Shown here: positions 1 through 12,900 of the stretch, piece by piece
Numbering within the stretch: position 1 is the first letter of the stretch
Layout of the letters: each line of letters starts with the position of its first letter
Source: Pohlia nutans
Lineage: Eukaryota > Streptophyta > Bryopsida > Bryales > Mniaceae
Length of the DNA: 64,000 nt
Assembly: GCA_022496805.1 (NCBI GenBank)
Contig: CM040087.1
Span: 12,040,001 to 12,104,000 of the forward strand
Direction: 5' to 3'
The notes under the pieces: generated by a model
Database searches by the model: none
Seen by the model: only the letters and a program-made list of their open reading frames with translations
Told to the model about the DNA's origin: nothing
Program-made: the position numbers and the translations under genes

Positions 1-26
1 TTACATTTCTTAATACAAGACAATTA

Positions 27-479
27 GGGCCTCTTTACACTAGAGACGAGAAGCCATGAAGAGAGAAATTTCAACCAATGGTAGGCTTAAAAATCGAAGA
101 GAACAAAGAATGTCACTTTACACTCGAGATTTTCAATCCAAGGGACAGAAGGAGGAGAAAAGGACATGGGCAACACTTTTGTTCTTCGCGGCAATAAAAA
201 AGGACATTTTTCAAGGCCCGAAATTTTGCGTCAAGTCCACTTCAAGAGGTGGGTCTAACGCCAAATTTGAGGGCCGTTTGGCCAAAATTCACACAACGAA
301 TCATTTTTTATCTTTAAAAAAATATGTTATTTTCAAAAATCAGCACTCAATTTTGTGGCCCCTTCTCACTTTACACTATATCCAAAGGCCGTCAAGTTCA
401 AAGGTTGGCTTCTCAAGAATGAGCCATGGCCCTTGTGAGGTTTTCTCCACCGCTTCTTGCCTGAAGTGTAAAGAGGGCC
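27..479. mobile_element. Harbinger-like MITE, 453 bp
   Basis: The ends are inverted repeats (GGGCCTCTTTACACT at the left; the right end reads AGTGTAAAGAGGGCC) and both flanks carry TTA, the usual 3-bp target duplication of PIF/Harbinger elements. It resembles the elements at 44938-46238 and 46356-46717. The 144-codon open frame inside has no recognisable protein and is probably chance. The class is inferred from termini and target site only. Confidence 0.7.
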
Positions 480-483
480 TTAA

Positions 484-1042
484 CCCCTAAACGTTCTCAC
501 CCTTTTTGGATTTGGCAGTTTTTCAAAGATGCATTATAAAATGCAACTAAGAGGAATATTTTCAACTTGATGAATGAATAAAAGTTGTACATAATGAATT
601 TTAGATTCTATCCATGCGGTTAGATTTGCGATTGCTATCATCAATATTTGTGTATAAAATTTTTAACTTAAAATTTAGAGCTTTTTTGTAATATGATTAC
701 GAATAAGGTATCGACAATCTAATAATGAATTTTTTTGGGATGGGTTGAAATGTAAAACTCTAAGTGTAGTAATTTTTGGAGATCTGTTGGTTGCTTAATT
801 TTGGTAGTTGACTTTTTCAAGAGCACCTTTAGACTAAAATCTTCAAAATTTTGGGTGGAACACTACAACATGAAATGAGGCATAAAAATTTCCCCTTTCT
901 AATCGTATCACACATGCTTGTGAAGCTAACTTTCCATAAAAGTTTCAATAAAAAATCCACACTACAAAAGTGCATGATGGATGAGAAATCGGAGTTCATA
1001 TCCGTACATCATGCAAAATATGCATGGTTGGGCGGTTAGGGG
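484..1042. mobile_element. TTAA MITE (piggyBac-type), family C, copy 1
   Basis: Flanked by TTAA on both sides, with termini CCCCTAAACG and GGTTAGGGG. A second copy lies at 35367-35936 with the same interior. The TTAA duplication and CCC-start termini are the piggyBac superfamily signature; no transposase is encoded, so the element is non-autonomous. Confidence 0.8.
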
Positions 1043-2334
1043 TTAATCAAAGTGAATTCCAAAGTTCTCAAATGACTTTGCTGCTGCACACGCTCTTTGA
1101 TAGTCGGTAAATAAAGAATCATTTTACATGGTACCCACCTGCAGAATCCTGTACTAATAAGAATTTTCTTCAAGACTTCTGTCTGATACCAAATTACCAA
1201 TAGTATATTTAATTAACTTGGCCTTGGTCGGTAACTGCAAAAGCAATACGTGACGTATGGAGCACTGTTGAGGGAGATGATTTTGGAGTCCACGTAAGTA
1301 AACAGTTTTAACTTGAAGACTATCATAGTCTCCAGTGAGATCATATAAATCCTGAGCTTCTGCACTTACAAATCACACCTCCTGAATCATTTACAAGCAC
1401 AAAGGTAACCCCCTTTCACATTACTATTATTTTCTTCTCCATTGCCAGTCACTCTTTCTGACAGTGGTCATTAGATTAAAGTATTCTCCCTCTTCCCAAC
1501 TGTTAGTGTTAGTGTTATTTGGACCAAACTATTCTGTCAGTCACTCTTTCTGATAGTGTTATCTACCTCTTAAAAGGAAACACCATAGTAACACTCGTCC
1601 ATAATAGCACTACTCTCGTTTTTGAACCAAAGTTTTGTCTTCTTCTTCTTCCCAATTAGCACAATTACACTCTTTGCTAGTGTCAATTTGTGAAAGTCAA
1701 CGTAGTGAGGAGAGTATTACCTGCATGACTGGTACAACATTGAATGCAAAGTAAAGAGTTAGTGTCTTAACCCGGATTGTTCAGATGGGCTGCAAAATGA
1801 GCAGCATGTGTGCAGACAGGCCGGCCGAGCCGGATCCGCCGGACCATCGCTGTGATGGAACCACTGCTCAGCCATGTCCCCGCTGTGGAGGAACTGGAGG
1901 GCCCGTGCCACCGGGTCCGGCTTAACACCATCTGTTTACAACATCTTGTGTAGTTCTTCAGTCCAAATTTGGCATAATAACATACATACCCACGATCTCG
2001 GTCATAACCATCAAAGCAGATGTTAGTGCCTAAATATAGTCTACCATCCATAATATGACACTCCATAATATCACCATATTATTGTTTCAAAGAATACACA
2101 TGGGATAAGTGATTACTATCACTAATAATCCATTCCTGCTACCTTCAAGTTAGGGCTTCCCAAAAACGTGTAGTAATAGAGAGGGAGAACATGTAAAAGC
2201 TTCAAGGAAGATACTTTAGAGGTTCACAAGAAGATATTTTTACAATTTTTTCTGATGATATGTTTGCTTCAACCCATCATGGGACTTGATTATAAAATAA
2301 AGGCTTGTTACTTGATTGACCTCAATGTTTTGCA
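1043..2334. other. gene-free stretch
   Basis: No coding region could be supported. The only compositional feature is a GC-rich patch at about 1771-1925 that begins near TTAACCCGG and ends near CCGGCTTAA, possibly another small TTAA element. The 99-codon open frame on the minus strand across it has no recognisable motif. Confidence 0.5.
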
Positions 2335-2656
2335 TTAAGGTAACTATACCTTAAAGCGTTCACCTTACCAACTGAGCCTATTCACACACATAAAACAGAA
2401 AATATTTTCAGCGGGTCTTATTAGCAAGTTCAAGAGGATTCCAACGCATTTTAGCATGCATTATTTGGACACTGTATGAATAAGTTATGAATTTCTAAAG
2501 TGCTGACTATAGGTTGACCTTAAAGCGACCCTAAACTTTGATGTTCAGATTGTGCACATTCTCATCAACAGTAGAGTGTCAGACTCTACTTATTATGGGA
2601 AGATTGAGCTATGCACGCTTTAAGGAAAGGGTTGCTTTTAGATATAGTTACCTTAG
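2335..2656. mobile_element. palindromic MITE, about 320 bp
   Basis: The ends form an inverted repeat: TAAGGTAACTATA at the left and TATAGTTACCTTA at the right, with further inverted similarity just inside (CTTTAAAG-like stretches). No coding capacity. The target duplication is ambiguous, so no superfamily is assigned. Confidence 0.55.
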
Positions 2657-3203
2657 TGGGTAGACAATGTCAAGAGTTTGATTGAAATGGTTGATCATAC
2701 ACTCGTTGATTAAATGATACCGAAATATGAAACACAGTGATATGCATACATCGGAAAATGAAATTTAGAAACTGTACTATTTACCATGATACAGTACACC
2801 ATAGACAAGTCTTGTACTTGAGCAAAATCGTTGGCGTACTCCATTCCATGCGTTTGCAGCGGAATACATCCTCAGACCCTTTTTTCCTTTTGCTAATATT
2901 GAAAATCTATTAAAATTACTTACACTTGGTCGCCTCTAGAGGTCTGGCTCTTGCTTTCAACCAATGCTGTGACTACTGCTTGCAACCTTGCTATGAGGTC
3001 ATCCGTGTCAATCCCTGCTCCACAAGAGGAAAAAAAAAACCTTGATCAAGCCATTTCTTCCACAACACCAAAATACACCCAACAGAAACTAATTTTTTTT
3101 ATCTATTGAACCAAGTGCTAAAAACAGTCACTACTACGTAAAACTTAAAATACACTACTACAACATTTTAAAGAAAGTCTGCACAGGAATTTCAGTAAAA
3201 TTA

Positions 3204-3326
3204 AGGTATGTTCTCGCTTGGTATTATGAGTGGTGTTAACAAGGGTTCTAGGAATGAACTTAGGTACTGCCTTTGGACTAGATTCACTTTGCTAATACCA
3301 CTCCTAATACCAAGTGGAACATACCT
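3204..3326. mobile_element. short hairpin MITE
   Basis: AGGTATGTTC at the left and GAACATACCT at the right, with the inner arms TGGTATTATGAGTGGT / ACCACTCCTAATACCA also complementary. A related sequence at about 3866-3965 forms the 3' end of the potassium channel reading frame. Confidence 0.6.
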
Positions 3327-3520
3327 CTAGACTGTTTTGAGAACATTATAGGCAACATCAAAAAATGAATAGTCATCCCATATAGTCATAGTGATCATCT
3401 GGAAACATGCCTATGTATCAAGGTATGATCACTGCAACCATACCAGGACCTCCCTACGAATAATGAGGAAGATTCTTTTGATGCTTCTAAAACAGTCTTG
3501 AAGTATGTCCACACTTGGTG

Positions 3521-3863
3521 TTAAGGTCCAACTTCCATGGGTGAAGCTTCTCATTAAAAGGCAAATTTTTAGAGACTTCAGGGGGACCAAGTTCCACATT
3601 TCAAGTGAGCTTTAGAGAAAATGGTGATGGAGAAGTTGTCATGAAGTATATAGAGGGTTCTCGAGCCCTCAACTTCATGGCAACTTCTCCCTAACCAATC
3701 AAATTTGTTCATGATTTATCCTGACCAATCAAAACGACACTTATGCAAGTCCATGAAAGTGTGCACCACGTCATGGCAAGGTATGAGGGTATGAGACAAA
3801 CTGTAATACTACTTGCCTACTTCCATGGGCAACTTCTCAAACCCATGGAAGTTGGCTCCACAA
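3521..3863. mobile_element. foldback element
   Basis: The two ends are inverted copies (CCAACTTCCATGGGTGAAG-like against CAAACCCATGGAAGTTGG), and the centre also pairs (GAAGTTGTCATGAAGT with ACTTCATGGCAACTTC). It lies directly downstream of the potassium channel stop codon and splits or abuts the hairpin repeat at 3866-3965. Confidence 0.55.
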
Positions 3864-3865
3864 GT

Positions 3866-3965
3866 GATCTTAGCAAAATGAATTGTAGTCCAAAACTTTA
3901 CCTAAATTCATTCCTAAGACCCTCACTAACACCAATCTTAACACCAAGTACGAGCATAATCTTAT
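3866..3965 (-). repeat. MITE fragment overlapping the K+ channel 3' coding end
   Basis: On the minus strand this stretch matches the hairpin MITE at 3204-3326 (shared blocks such as CTTGGTGTTA / CTTGGTATTA and TAGGAATGAA followed by TTTGGACTA). It supplies the last roughly 27 codons and the stop of the predicted channel, so the true C-terminus is uncertain. Confidence 0.5.
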
Positions 3966-6900
3966 TTTACCAAAAACGCTGCTTCTATTGAATTTATTCA
4001 GACACATCAAATCTACATGAATTTGACAACATGCCTTCTTATTAACTTCTGGAAGGGAACGATGTGACGCACCTTGGGGAGCACTAACGAATTTCTCCTC
4101 ATCAATAACATACAAATGATCGTTTTCCCGGATAACATTAATGTCGTCAATTTCTGCCGCCTCTTTAGTCAGCACTTTCGTCGGATGGTTGTTGAATTTC
4201 TCATCTGCAATGTTGGAAACTCAAAATTTAGGTCACTTTCTGAACTAGAGATCTGGTCATACTTGTCCACAAGCATCCACTAGGGCCCATTCTAAGTTTA
4301 GAAAAACAATATGTAGATTGACCACTCCGGAGGGCATTAAAACATATCTAAAGGGAACTATTCTCATCTCCTATACTGACCCTGTTAGCAACAGCAACTC
4401 GTCCATTCATACACTCGGTTGGCCTTCAATTAGCAACTTCTGTTGGCTCAATGTCTACACCCGCTCATTTTTGAATGAAAATGGAGCTGTCTACCGTAAC
4501 TTCAATACTCCCTCTGTTCGGAAATAACAGTCCTAGTTTTTGGCGTGATTTAACCGTCTCAGTACTTGAAAAATGGTCTATCTTTAATAGTAGTATGTAG
4601 TTTTGTGTCACTCTCATTGTCCGTCCCGTTTGAAGTGGACAGGGCTCAAAGTTTGAAGTATATAACATAGGACAATTATGTCGGAAAAAAAAAGCCAAAA
4701 ACTAGGACAATTATTTCCGGACAGAGGGAGTAGTAATCAACAAACTACAACTTTGAAATTGCATATGAAATTGTTACAAATTTGATCTCGTCAGATTTGG
4801 CTCTTGTACCCAAACTGATCTCTCCACGGCTTGATACTGATCTCCCCAAAATCACACTCCTGACGCAAAATAGTAAGGATGGTGAATCTCAACTGAAAAG
4901 AATGGACACTTAAATGTGGAGAGGGAATTCACTTACTGGCAACTTTGAGCAGCTCTTGTATGGACTTGGGCAGGACAATAACCTTGCCAACGCTTGTCAC
5001 TTCCTTGTTCAAAGGATGATGTGAATGGAGGATAACACGGATGCCTGGCAATGGCGACATCTCATTGTTGATTCCACTTTCGCGCCGCCGCAAGCTCCAA
5101 TTGGGACGGTTATTGCTGAACTGCCTGTTGTTCTGCAAGGATCTCTGCCCTTGCAAGGTCATGAGGCGTCCCCGGGCCGACTGTTTCCGCATCAATGAGT
5201 GAATGGTCCTGTTACCTACACCTGCTCTGCTGACAGGACTGGACGGCGGTGACGCACCCGCGTTGTCAAGCTGTACAAACCAAAATGCACCCAGTCAATC
5301 ATCCCATGAAAAACTAAAAATAAGAAAACAAAAGGCAGGGGACCCTTGCTTGTGGAACCATTTACATTCTTATATTACTTTTCTTTGATTGTTATTTGTT
5401 GCAAGTTGTCCATAGAGGTTTATCTACTTAGAAATTCATTACACTAAAATTGTGATTTAGTGTTTAGTGAGAATTGATGTCTTTTACCCTAATTCGTTCA
5501 AAGGTGAGAAGATATAGTGTCCCTACAGTACATAGGCATCCAAACATTTGGTGCCTTGACTTGCAGAAATGAGATATCTCAAGTTTTATCATGTGTATAC
5601 CGTACGTGGAAGGCAGGGTCGGCACTTTCATGTCAAATAATTAATAAAAGTTGAAACAGTGGAGGTCGGCACTTTCAAAAGTAATTATTAAGAAATACGC
5701 TATTAATAGCTACCATTAAAAAAAATCCAGCTGCTAAACGTTTTATTTTATTTTTAGCGTTGAGTGTTATGTTTTCATCCAATTTCGTTGAGTGTTATGT
5801 TTTGAGTTTGTTTTATTTTTTTCCGGCTTTTTGTTGATTTTGACAAAATGCTTAATAAATTGATTTATTTTTTCGGCATTTTTTTGGGAATTATTTTCTG
5901 CCGACCCTGCCTTCCACGTACGGTACTTCCATGTGATACCTCAATACTTCTGGTCCAAGTGGTTGGTACCAATTGGGACCCTCATTCTTCAAACTGTAAC
6001 AATTCATAACTTACTCATAAAATATCCAACTGATTTACATTTTAATGCATTGGAATCCTGAGGACAGGACCAAAACAGAAATTCATTCTAAACCATTCAG
6101 TTCGGTAGCAAACCTGGAATTCAACAGTGGAGCTTCCCTTCCTGGGCAGCCGAGTAGTCGATCTTGCAGTCGCATTCGACATCTCCACCGACGGATCATC
6201 GTCACGGACAGGTTGAGCTTTTAAGAAGGAAATAATCTCTGGGTGGGTGCCATGTCTCTCAGCAAGCTCGCACGGGGAAGGAATGCCCTCATCACTGCTC
6301 TTGAAGTGAGCGTCCGCCCCTCGGGACACCAAAAACTTCACCATATCCAGGCGACCATCCGTGACAGCAATGTGGAGCGCGTTCAGCCCTTCACAGTCGC
6401 TCACCCTATCCAAAAGAAAATAAAATAAAATGAGTTACCTACATTGAAAGCAACTTAACTACAAAAAAAATCGAGTTCAAAGCAAGTTGTAATTAACCCC
6501 TACAGGACCAAGAAGCTTCAAGTTTTGTAAAGCACTTTTGAGTAAACTTTCTTTTGTTCTTTTTGGACCAACACATGCAATGTTCTTCACTGATTCCGGT
6601 GATATAAAATTTGGTTCTATCTTAATTACATTTTTCACCATGTGAATTTGTCATTTTAAAACCAAGAATCCTTGGTCCTTTGTGGGTTAAGTTGCAGCAA
6701 TTGAACCCCTAAAGGACCAAGAAGCTTGAATTGGGCCTCGTGTTTTTGTAAGCCGTTTTGAGTGAGCTTCCTTTTGTTCAAATTTCTTTCATTTTGGACC
6801 AACACATACAATGTTCTTCACTGATTCTAGTGATATAAAATTTGGTACCATTTTTCACAATATGTTTCATTTTTAAACCCATGAATTCTTGGTCCTTCAC

Positions 6901-9900
6901 GGGTTAAACACTCCATCTTCAAAAATTTGGGGGTACCTATTTATGTCAGCTCCATATTTTATGTAGTCGTCGATGAGGTCTTTGTTGCCATCCAGCACAG
7001 CTTGTCCCAGATACAACCCCATGTCTCCATTCTTCAAGGTCGCCCCATTCTCCCAGAGCAGCTTCACGACGGCGGTGTCCCGAGCGATGAGAGCCTCCAC
7101 CAGTGGAACTTTCCCATCCACATCTACACCCACGCAAACAGTATAAAAAACACTTCGCTTTCTGACTCTTTTAAACCTCGAAGGACCAAGGATTCATGGT
7201 TTATAAAATGACAAATTCAATAGATCATATTGTGAAAAGTATAATTCAAATTGAACTAAATTTTATACCACCGGAAGTAGTAAAGAACATTGCATGTGTT
7301 GGTCATAAACCAAAGAACTTAAACAGAAAGAAATTCACATAAGACCTATTCAAAACTGCTAAAAAACCATGAGATCCAATTTGAACTTCTTGGTCCTTTA
7401 GGGGTTAACCGCTCAAGGATTGTAGTTTTGAGGTCATGTGAAGCCTTTCTTTAGTGTGAAACTTTTTTTACTTTTTGACCAACATATGCAATGTTCTTCA
7501 TAGTGATTTACTCTATTTGATCCCCCATCTAAATTATATTTTTCATAATATGATCAATTGAATTGCTCATTTTAACACCTTGGTCCCTTCAAGCTATTCA
7601 ACTAAGATGTGGCAAATTCTAAAAGAGAAAGCCGAAGAGATAACCATGGGACTCCAAACGTACCACAATAGTTGGGGTCAGCTCCTTTTTCCAGAAGAAG
7701 CTTGACACACTCCTCATAACCTTTTGCTGATGCAATAAGCTGATGTACAACAAAACCAATACAAATGTAAGCAAAAGAAGAAGCCGAATTTTTGTCTCAA
7801 GATGCTTGCAAACGTCAACTAGCTCCTCAACTACAGTCCTAGCTACGCATGTAGATCAAACGTTTCTAGAAAACCTACCGAGACAGGTATGGACCTAATG
7901 TAGAAGACGCCAACTTTTCTAAACTAATGCATCTAGAACTTCCATCTCATCTTACTATCTAAATCCCACACCTTCAGCAACGAAAACCCATCCCTAGAGG
8001 TATTCTAGAAAATCCACTTGTATTATAATTGGAAGGATTTTGTTAGTGAATGGCCTTATAATCGGCAAGACTTAACGTGGCTAGATATTTAAGGATCAAA
8101 TGATTGGATAATAATACCGTGCTCTTGTTGCAAGGTAGGGTACAGGAGTAGGAGAGATGCTAAAGATGTGATGGATTGACTATGGTGAAGATTAGCCCCT
8201 AAAAGACCAAGAAGCTCAAATTGGGCCTCATGTATTTTTTGGCAGTTTTGAGTAGGTCCTATGTGGACTTCTTTTTGTTCAAATTTATTTATTTTTTGAC
8301 CAACACATGCACTGTTCTTCACGGATTCTGGTGAAATAAAATTTGGTCTCATCTAAACTATAATTTTTAGACTATGATCAACATTTTAAAACAATGAATC
8401 CTTGGTCCTTTAGGGGTTAGAAGGACATACAAGAGCCGTCCGGCCGCAATAATCCGTCTTGTCTACATCCATGCCTTTACTCAACAGTTGCTGCAAGATC
8501 TCAAAGTTCCCTAGTGCAGCCACAGCACATAAGCTGGGCTCAGAGATCTCGCTGCCCTCCGCGAGCAGAAGCTCAATCTCTGAAGAAACTTCGTCAAAAC
8601 GACGGTCGTCGGATTCTCGCAGCCGCTGCAACAACACAAAGGCAAGTGGGGAAAGGTTTCAATAATGAATTCAGGAGCACTTTGCCCCGTGGGAAAAAAA
8701 AAAAGTACATTACAATATCACAAAAACTGGTAAAATGATAGAACCTGCAAGAGATTGTCAACGATCCTCTGCCCGTCTTCCTTATACTGCTGCACAATGT
8801 TCATGAACACAATGCGGTCCAAACGCAAAAGCTGTGACAGTTTCCGACTTCGCACTGTGAAAGGCTGAGGCATGTAACAAAGCACGCCAATTTCGCCAAC
8901 CACGTCAGTTGCATGGGCTGTCATTAGGATCTGTTGCAAAAGACAAGCTTAGTATGACAGAAGTACTGAACCCAGCCCTCAAGGTATTCGTTACAATTGG
9001 CAGGATTTACATTAAAAAAAACTTCCTTAAATGGCGATTTTTACGCTACTAAGTAAGTTGATGTAAAACAAGGGAGGTTTAGTACATACTTGTTCTCCTC
9101 CTACCTCCTGTCTGTGAACTAACACATCCTGCAATCAGTCAGCCACACATATAAACATACACATTGCATTCACCATATTGGGAGGAAATGTAAGACTATA
9201 TATACGTGCTTGTTCTGCTCCTACCTCCTGTCTGTAAACCAACACATCCTGCAATCACCATATTGGGAGGTCATGGAAAACAACTAGCACAAACTAGAAA
9301 CTTCACGCTACCAATCAATCCATCACATAGGCAAACAAAGAACATAATATTGGTACAAATATTAACCAGTTAATAATCTGAAAAACGTCTGCAATAGTTT
9401 CATAAATTTGGTCTTGAAATTCTCTTCATGGCGAGACGTTCAACTTACAGCTGAGCCGTTCACAACGATGTAAAACTCGGAGGGGGCCTCGTTGACCAGT
9501 ATAATATCCTCGCGAGGAGGAAAGAATTCAGGCTTCATTTCTGTCACCTTCACTCAATACAAAGACGATTATTAGCCACAAGGTCGAATTTCCTATTGTA
9601 AAGGACTTGCAAATAAATAATCAGAATGAAATGTTCCTCCCAAAGCAGAGTAAAATGAATGCAATACCAGCTGAGTACGGAAATTGAAAGAAGTCCCCTT
9701 GAAGAGGTAAACTTGCTCCAGGGTATCCAGAAACAGACATTGCGCAACAGATGAGCGAATGGCCTTCGGAAGGGTGGCAATGGTCGCTTCATGTTGCAGG
9801 CTCTCTGTCTTGAACTTGAGCTGCACATGGGAGATCATTTGCTCCTGAAGCTTGGGTGGCAAGTGGTTCCTTGTAGAGAACTCCACCAACGCTTGCACCG

Positions 9901-12900
9901 AGTCACGCTGACCCAAACCCAATCACATCAAAACGTTGAACACCAGATCCACTAGAATGCAACAAACTAGTCGAACCATCTCAAAAACACAATTCACCAC
10001 ATGAAGTGAGTCTCCTTAACCCCTAAAAAACCGAAGTTTAAATAACCAACTTGATTGATCATTTATAAACCAGATTCTACATAACCAGTATTAGTAAAGA
10101 ACATTGCATGTGTTAGTAAAAAAACAGATAAAATCGAACAAAAGAAAGTTTCCATATGACCCTCACATGCACCAGAATGCAACAAACTAGTCCAACCGTC
10201 TTTTAGATCTCAAGAACACAATTCACCACATGAAGTGAGTCTCCTTAACCCCTAAAGAACCGAAATTTAAACGACCAAATTGATTGATCATTTATAAACC
10301 AAATTGTACATAACCAGTATCAGTAAATAACATTGCATGTGTTGGTAAAAAAACAGATAAAATCGAACAAAAGAAAGTTCCCATATGACCCTCACATGCA
10401 CCAGAATGCAACAAACTAGTCCAACCGTCTTTTAGATCTCAAGAACACAATTCACCACATGAAGTGAGTCTCCTTAACCCTTTAGTGCCTAGGGTACTGT
10501 AGCAGACAGCTCTGGATTTCAGTGGGTTTTTCCACTGTGGTTGAGACTACCAAAAATAGAATGGGTTAAATTAGAAAGTAACCGTACAATTCTATTCTCA
10601 ACTCGAGAGCACACATTTTATTAAAATTTGAGAATCATCCGATGGTGGGATCGGAAGATTATAGTATGTATTTGAACTGTATAATGCACGCTCAAAAACG
10701 AGATTTTGGGGGGTGTGTGACTTCAAAGTTAAATAGAATTTGAGGTAAATTTTCAAAAATAAAAGCAAAGACGTTCAGCTATGCCCTATGTCAACACCTC
10801 TCCATTGCAATCTTTCATATCAAAAATAGACTCACACATAATTATTGTGAGATTTATAAGTGAAAGTGACTTGTCCATGTACGGTTTAGGACAAAATTTT
10901 ATACGTTGAAAATTGACAGGAGTGGGTACATTAGTCAAGATCGGATTACACGCACTAATGGAAGATGAAGAAGAGAACACAATCCAAAAAAATAAAACAA
11001 GATAACAAACTTCCAAACACAAGAAATACTACACAATACATATGTTGTATTTGTAAGTATTTACTGTATTTTCAAGTATTTGCAGTATTTTTGCGTTCTG
11101 TTGATAGGTATTTTGATAGTTGTACAATTCCAAATTGAAAATTTCTTTTTCTGGAAGGTGCGTAATGTATGTGCGCAAATCTGAACTTCAGAACTGAAGT
11201 TCCAATTCTTCACGGATTCTCTGTTATTTGCATTTCCGACGTTGCAGTGACCATAATCTGGCTTGCTAGGCACTAAAGGGTTAACCCGTAAAGAAACGAA
11301 GTTTAAACGACCAAATTGATTGATCATTTATAAACCAGATTCTACATAACCAGTATTAGTAAAGAACATTGCATGTGTTCGTAGAAAAACATATAAAATT
11401 GAACAAAAGAAAGTCCCAGTTTCGGCCAGTTTCGGTCCTTTAGGGGTTAAGATTTATAATCAATAGCTACTGGAATGAGCGAAGGAAAAAAGATTAAAAA
11501 ATGAGAGTGAGAGGCTCACATAATTTCGGGTCCGTGCTGTCAGACGAGTGATCAGATTGGTCATGTTTCCAATGATATACGCTGTCAACGCCAGGTTGAG
11601 TAACATGTAGAAGATGTCAAAGATCATTTCACCACGATTGACGGGATGAATGTCACCGTAGCCCACGGTGGTCAGTGTGACGATGGACCAGTACATGCTC
11701 ACCACATACCGTGTCCACAGGGACTCCTGCTGGAAATCAGGAAGCACGTTCCCCAGCCACGTATTGGACTCTTTGCTTTTCGGGTATCGAGCAGCTAGTA
11801 AGTAGTAAGAGCAGGCCGCACAATGACAAACAAACACTGTCACCTGCAGCAGTACCAAGCTCTTCGTCAAAACCAATATGGAATCATTCAACCACATAGT
11901 AATCTTTTGCTCCAATGAATGCTAGAAAGGAGCAATGGAATCAAATGTTCAAGATAAGATTTGCATTGTCAACCCAACCCACGCTCAATTAATGTACATA
12001 CCAGGAACAATTTCAAGCACCGGGTCCAGAAGTAACTGATTTTCACATTCTTCTCCACCCTGAACCATAACTTCAACATGGTGAGTACACCCGTGTGAAT
12101 GGGTATTGAACTTCAAGCAAGCAAGCAAGCCCTACTTAACTCCAGAAGGACCAAGGATTCATGGTTTTACAATGACCAATTCAAATTATCATACTGTGAA
12201 AAAGATAATTCAGATTGAAAGATTAAGAAAGACAATGTGCACAATGTGTGGCTCACCACCCGTCCATACAAATAAGATCCTTTAATTAGGTGTTGTGATC
12301 TCCTTCACCCACCAAGCCACACTTATAGTCCTAGTACTTAGAATACATACAGACTAACTTGGCGTTCTAACTAACTTGGAGTCATAGACGCTTGGTTATC
12401 AGTTCCCTCATAAATACTTAATTTCCATATGAGTACCTTAATTCCAACACCAAATTCTATACCAAATTGGGTCAAATTCTATACCATCAGAATCGATGAA
12501 GAACACTGTACGTGTTGGTCAACAAATACATAACATTAGACAAAAGAAAGTCCTCGTGTGACCTACTGAAAACTGCTAAAAAAACACGAGGCCCAATTTG
12601 GGGTCAAGTTAAATTGTTTTTCTTGTACTGCTATGCAGGATATATTTGGCATTTTCGCAATTAGAATAGGGTCTGCTGAATGCACCTTGACAACGTAAAA
12701 CTGCAATCAAAAAACGCTTTTGGTTTCCTTGTCATACCTAGCAAAAATGGCACTAACACGGCGTAATCGCCAGAGCCGCAACAAATTGACGAGACTGGTG
12801 GCAAATCCTGCTTGGTATTTCCCCGTGAAGATCGCCATTACAGCCGCCAATGGAATAGTGGAGGCAACATCCAGAACGAACCATGATCTCAAATACCTGC

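Noticed and set aside
10786..11327. Protein-coding genes in the 803-bp element (78 and 88 codons)
   Set aside because: The frames are identical between copies simply because the copies are recent. There is no transposase or other known motif, and one frame runs beyond the element's end.
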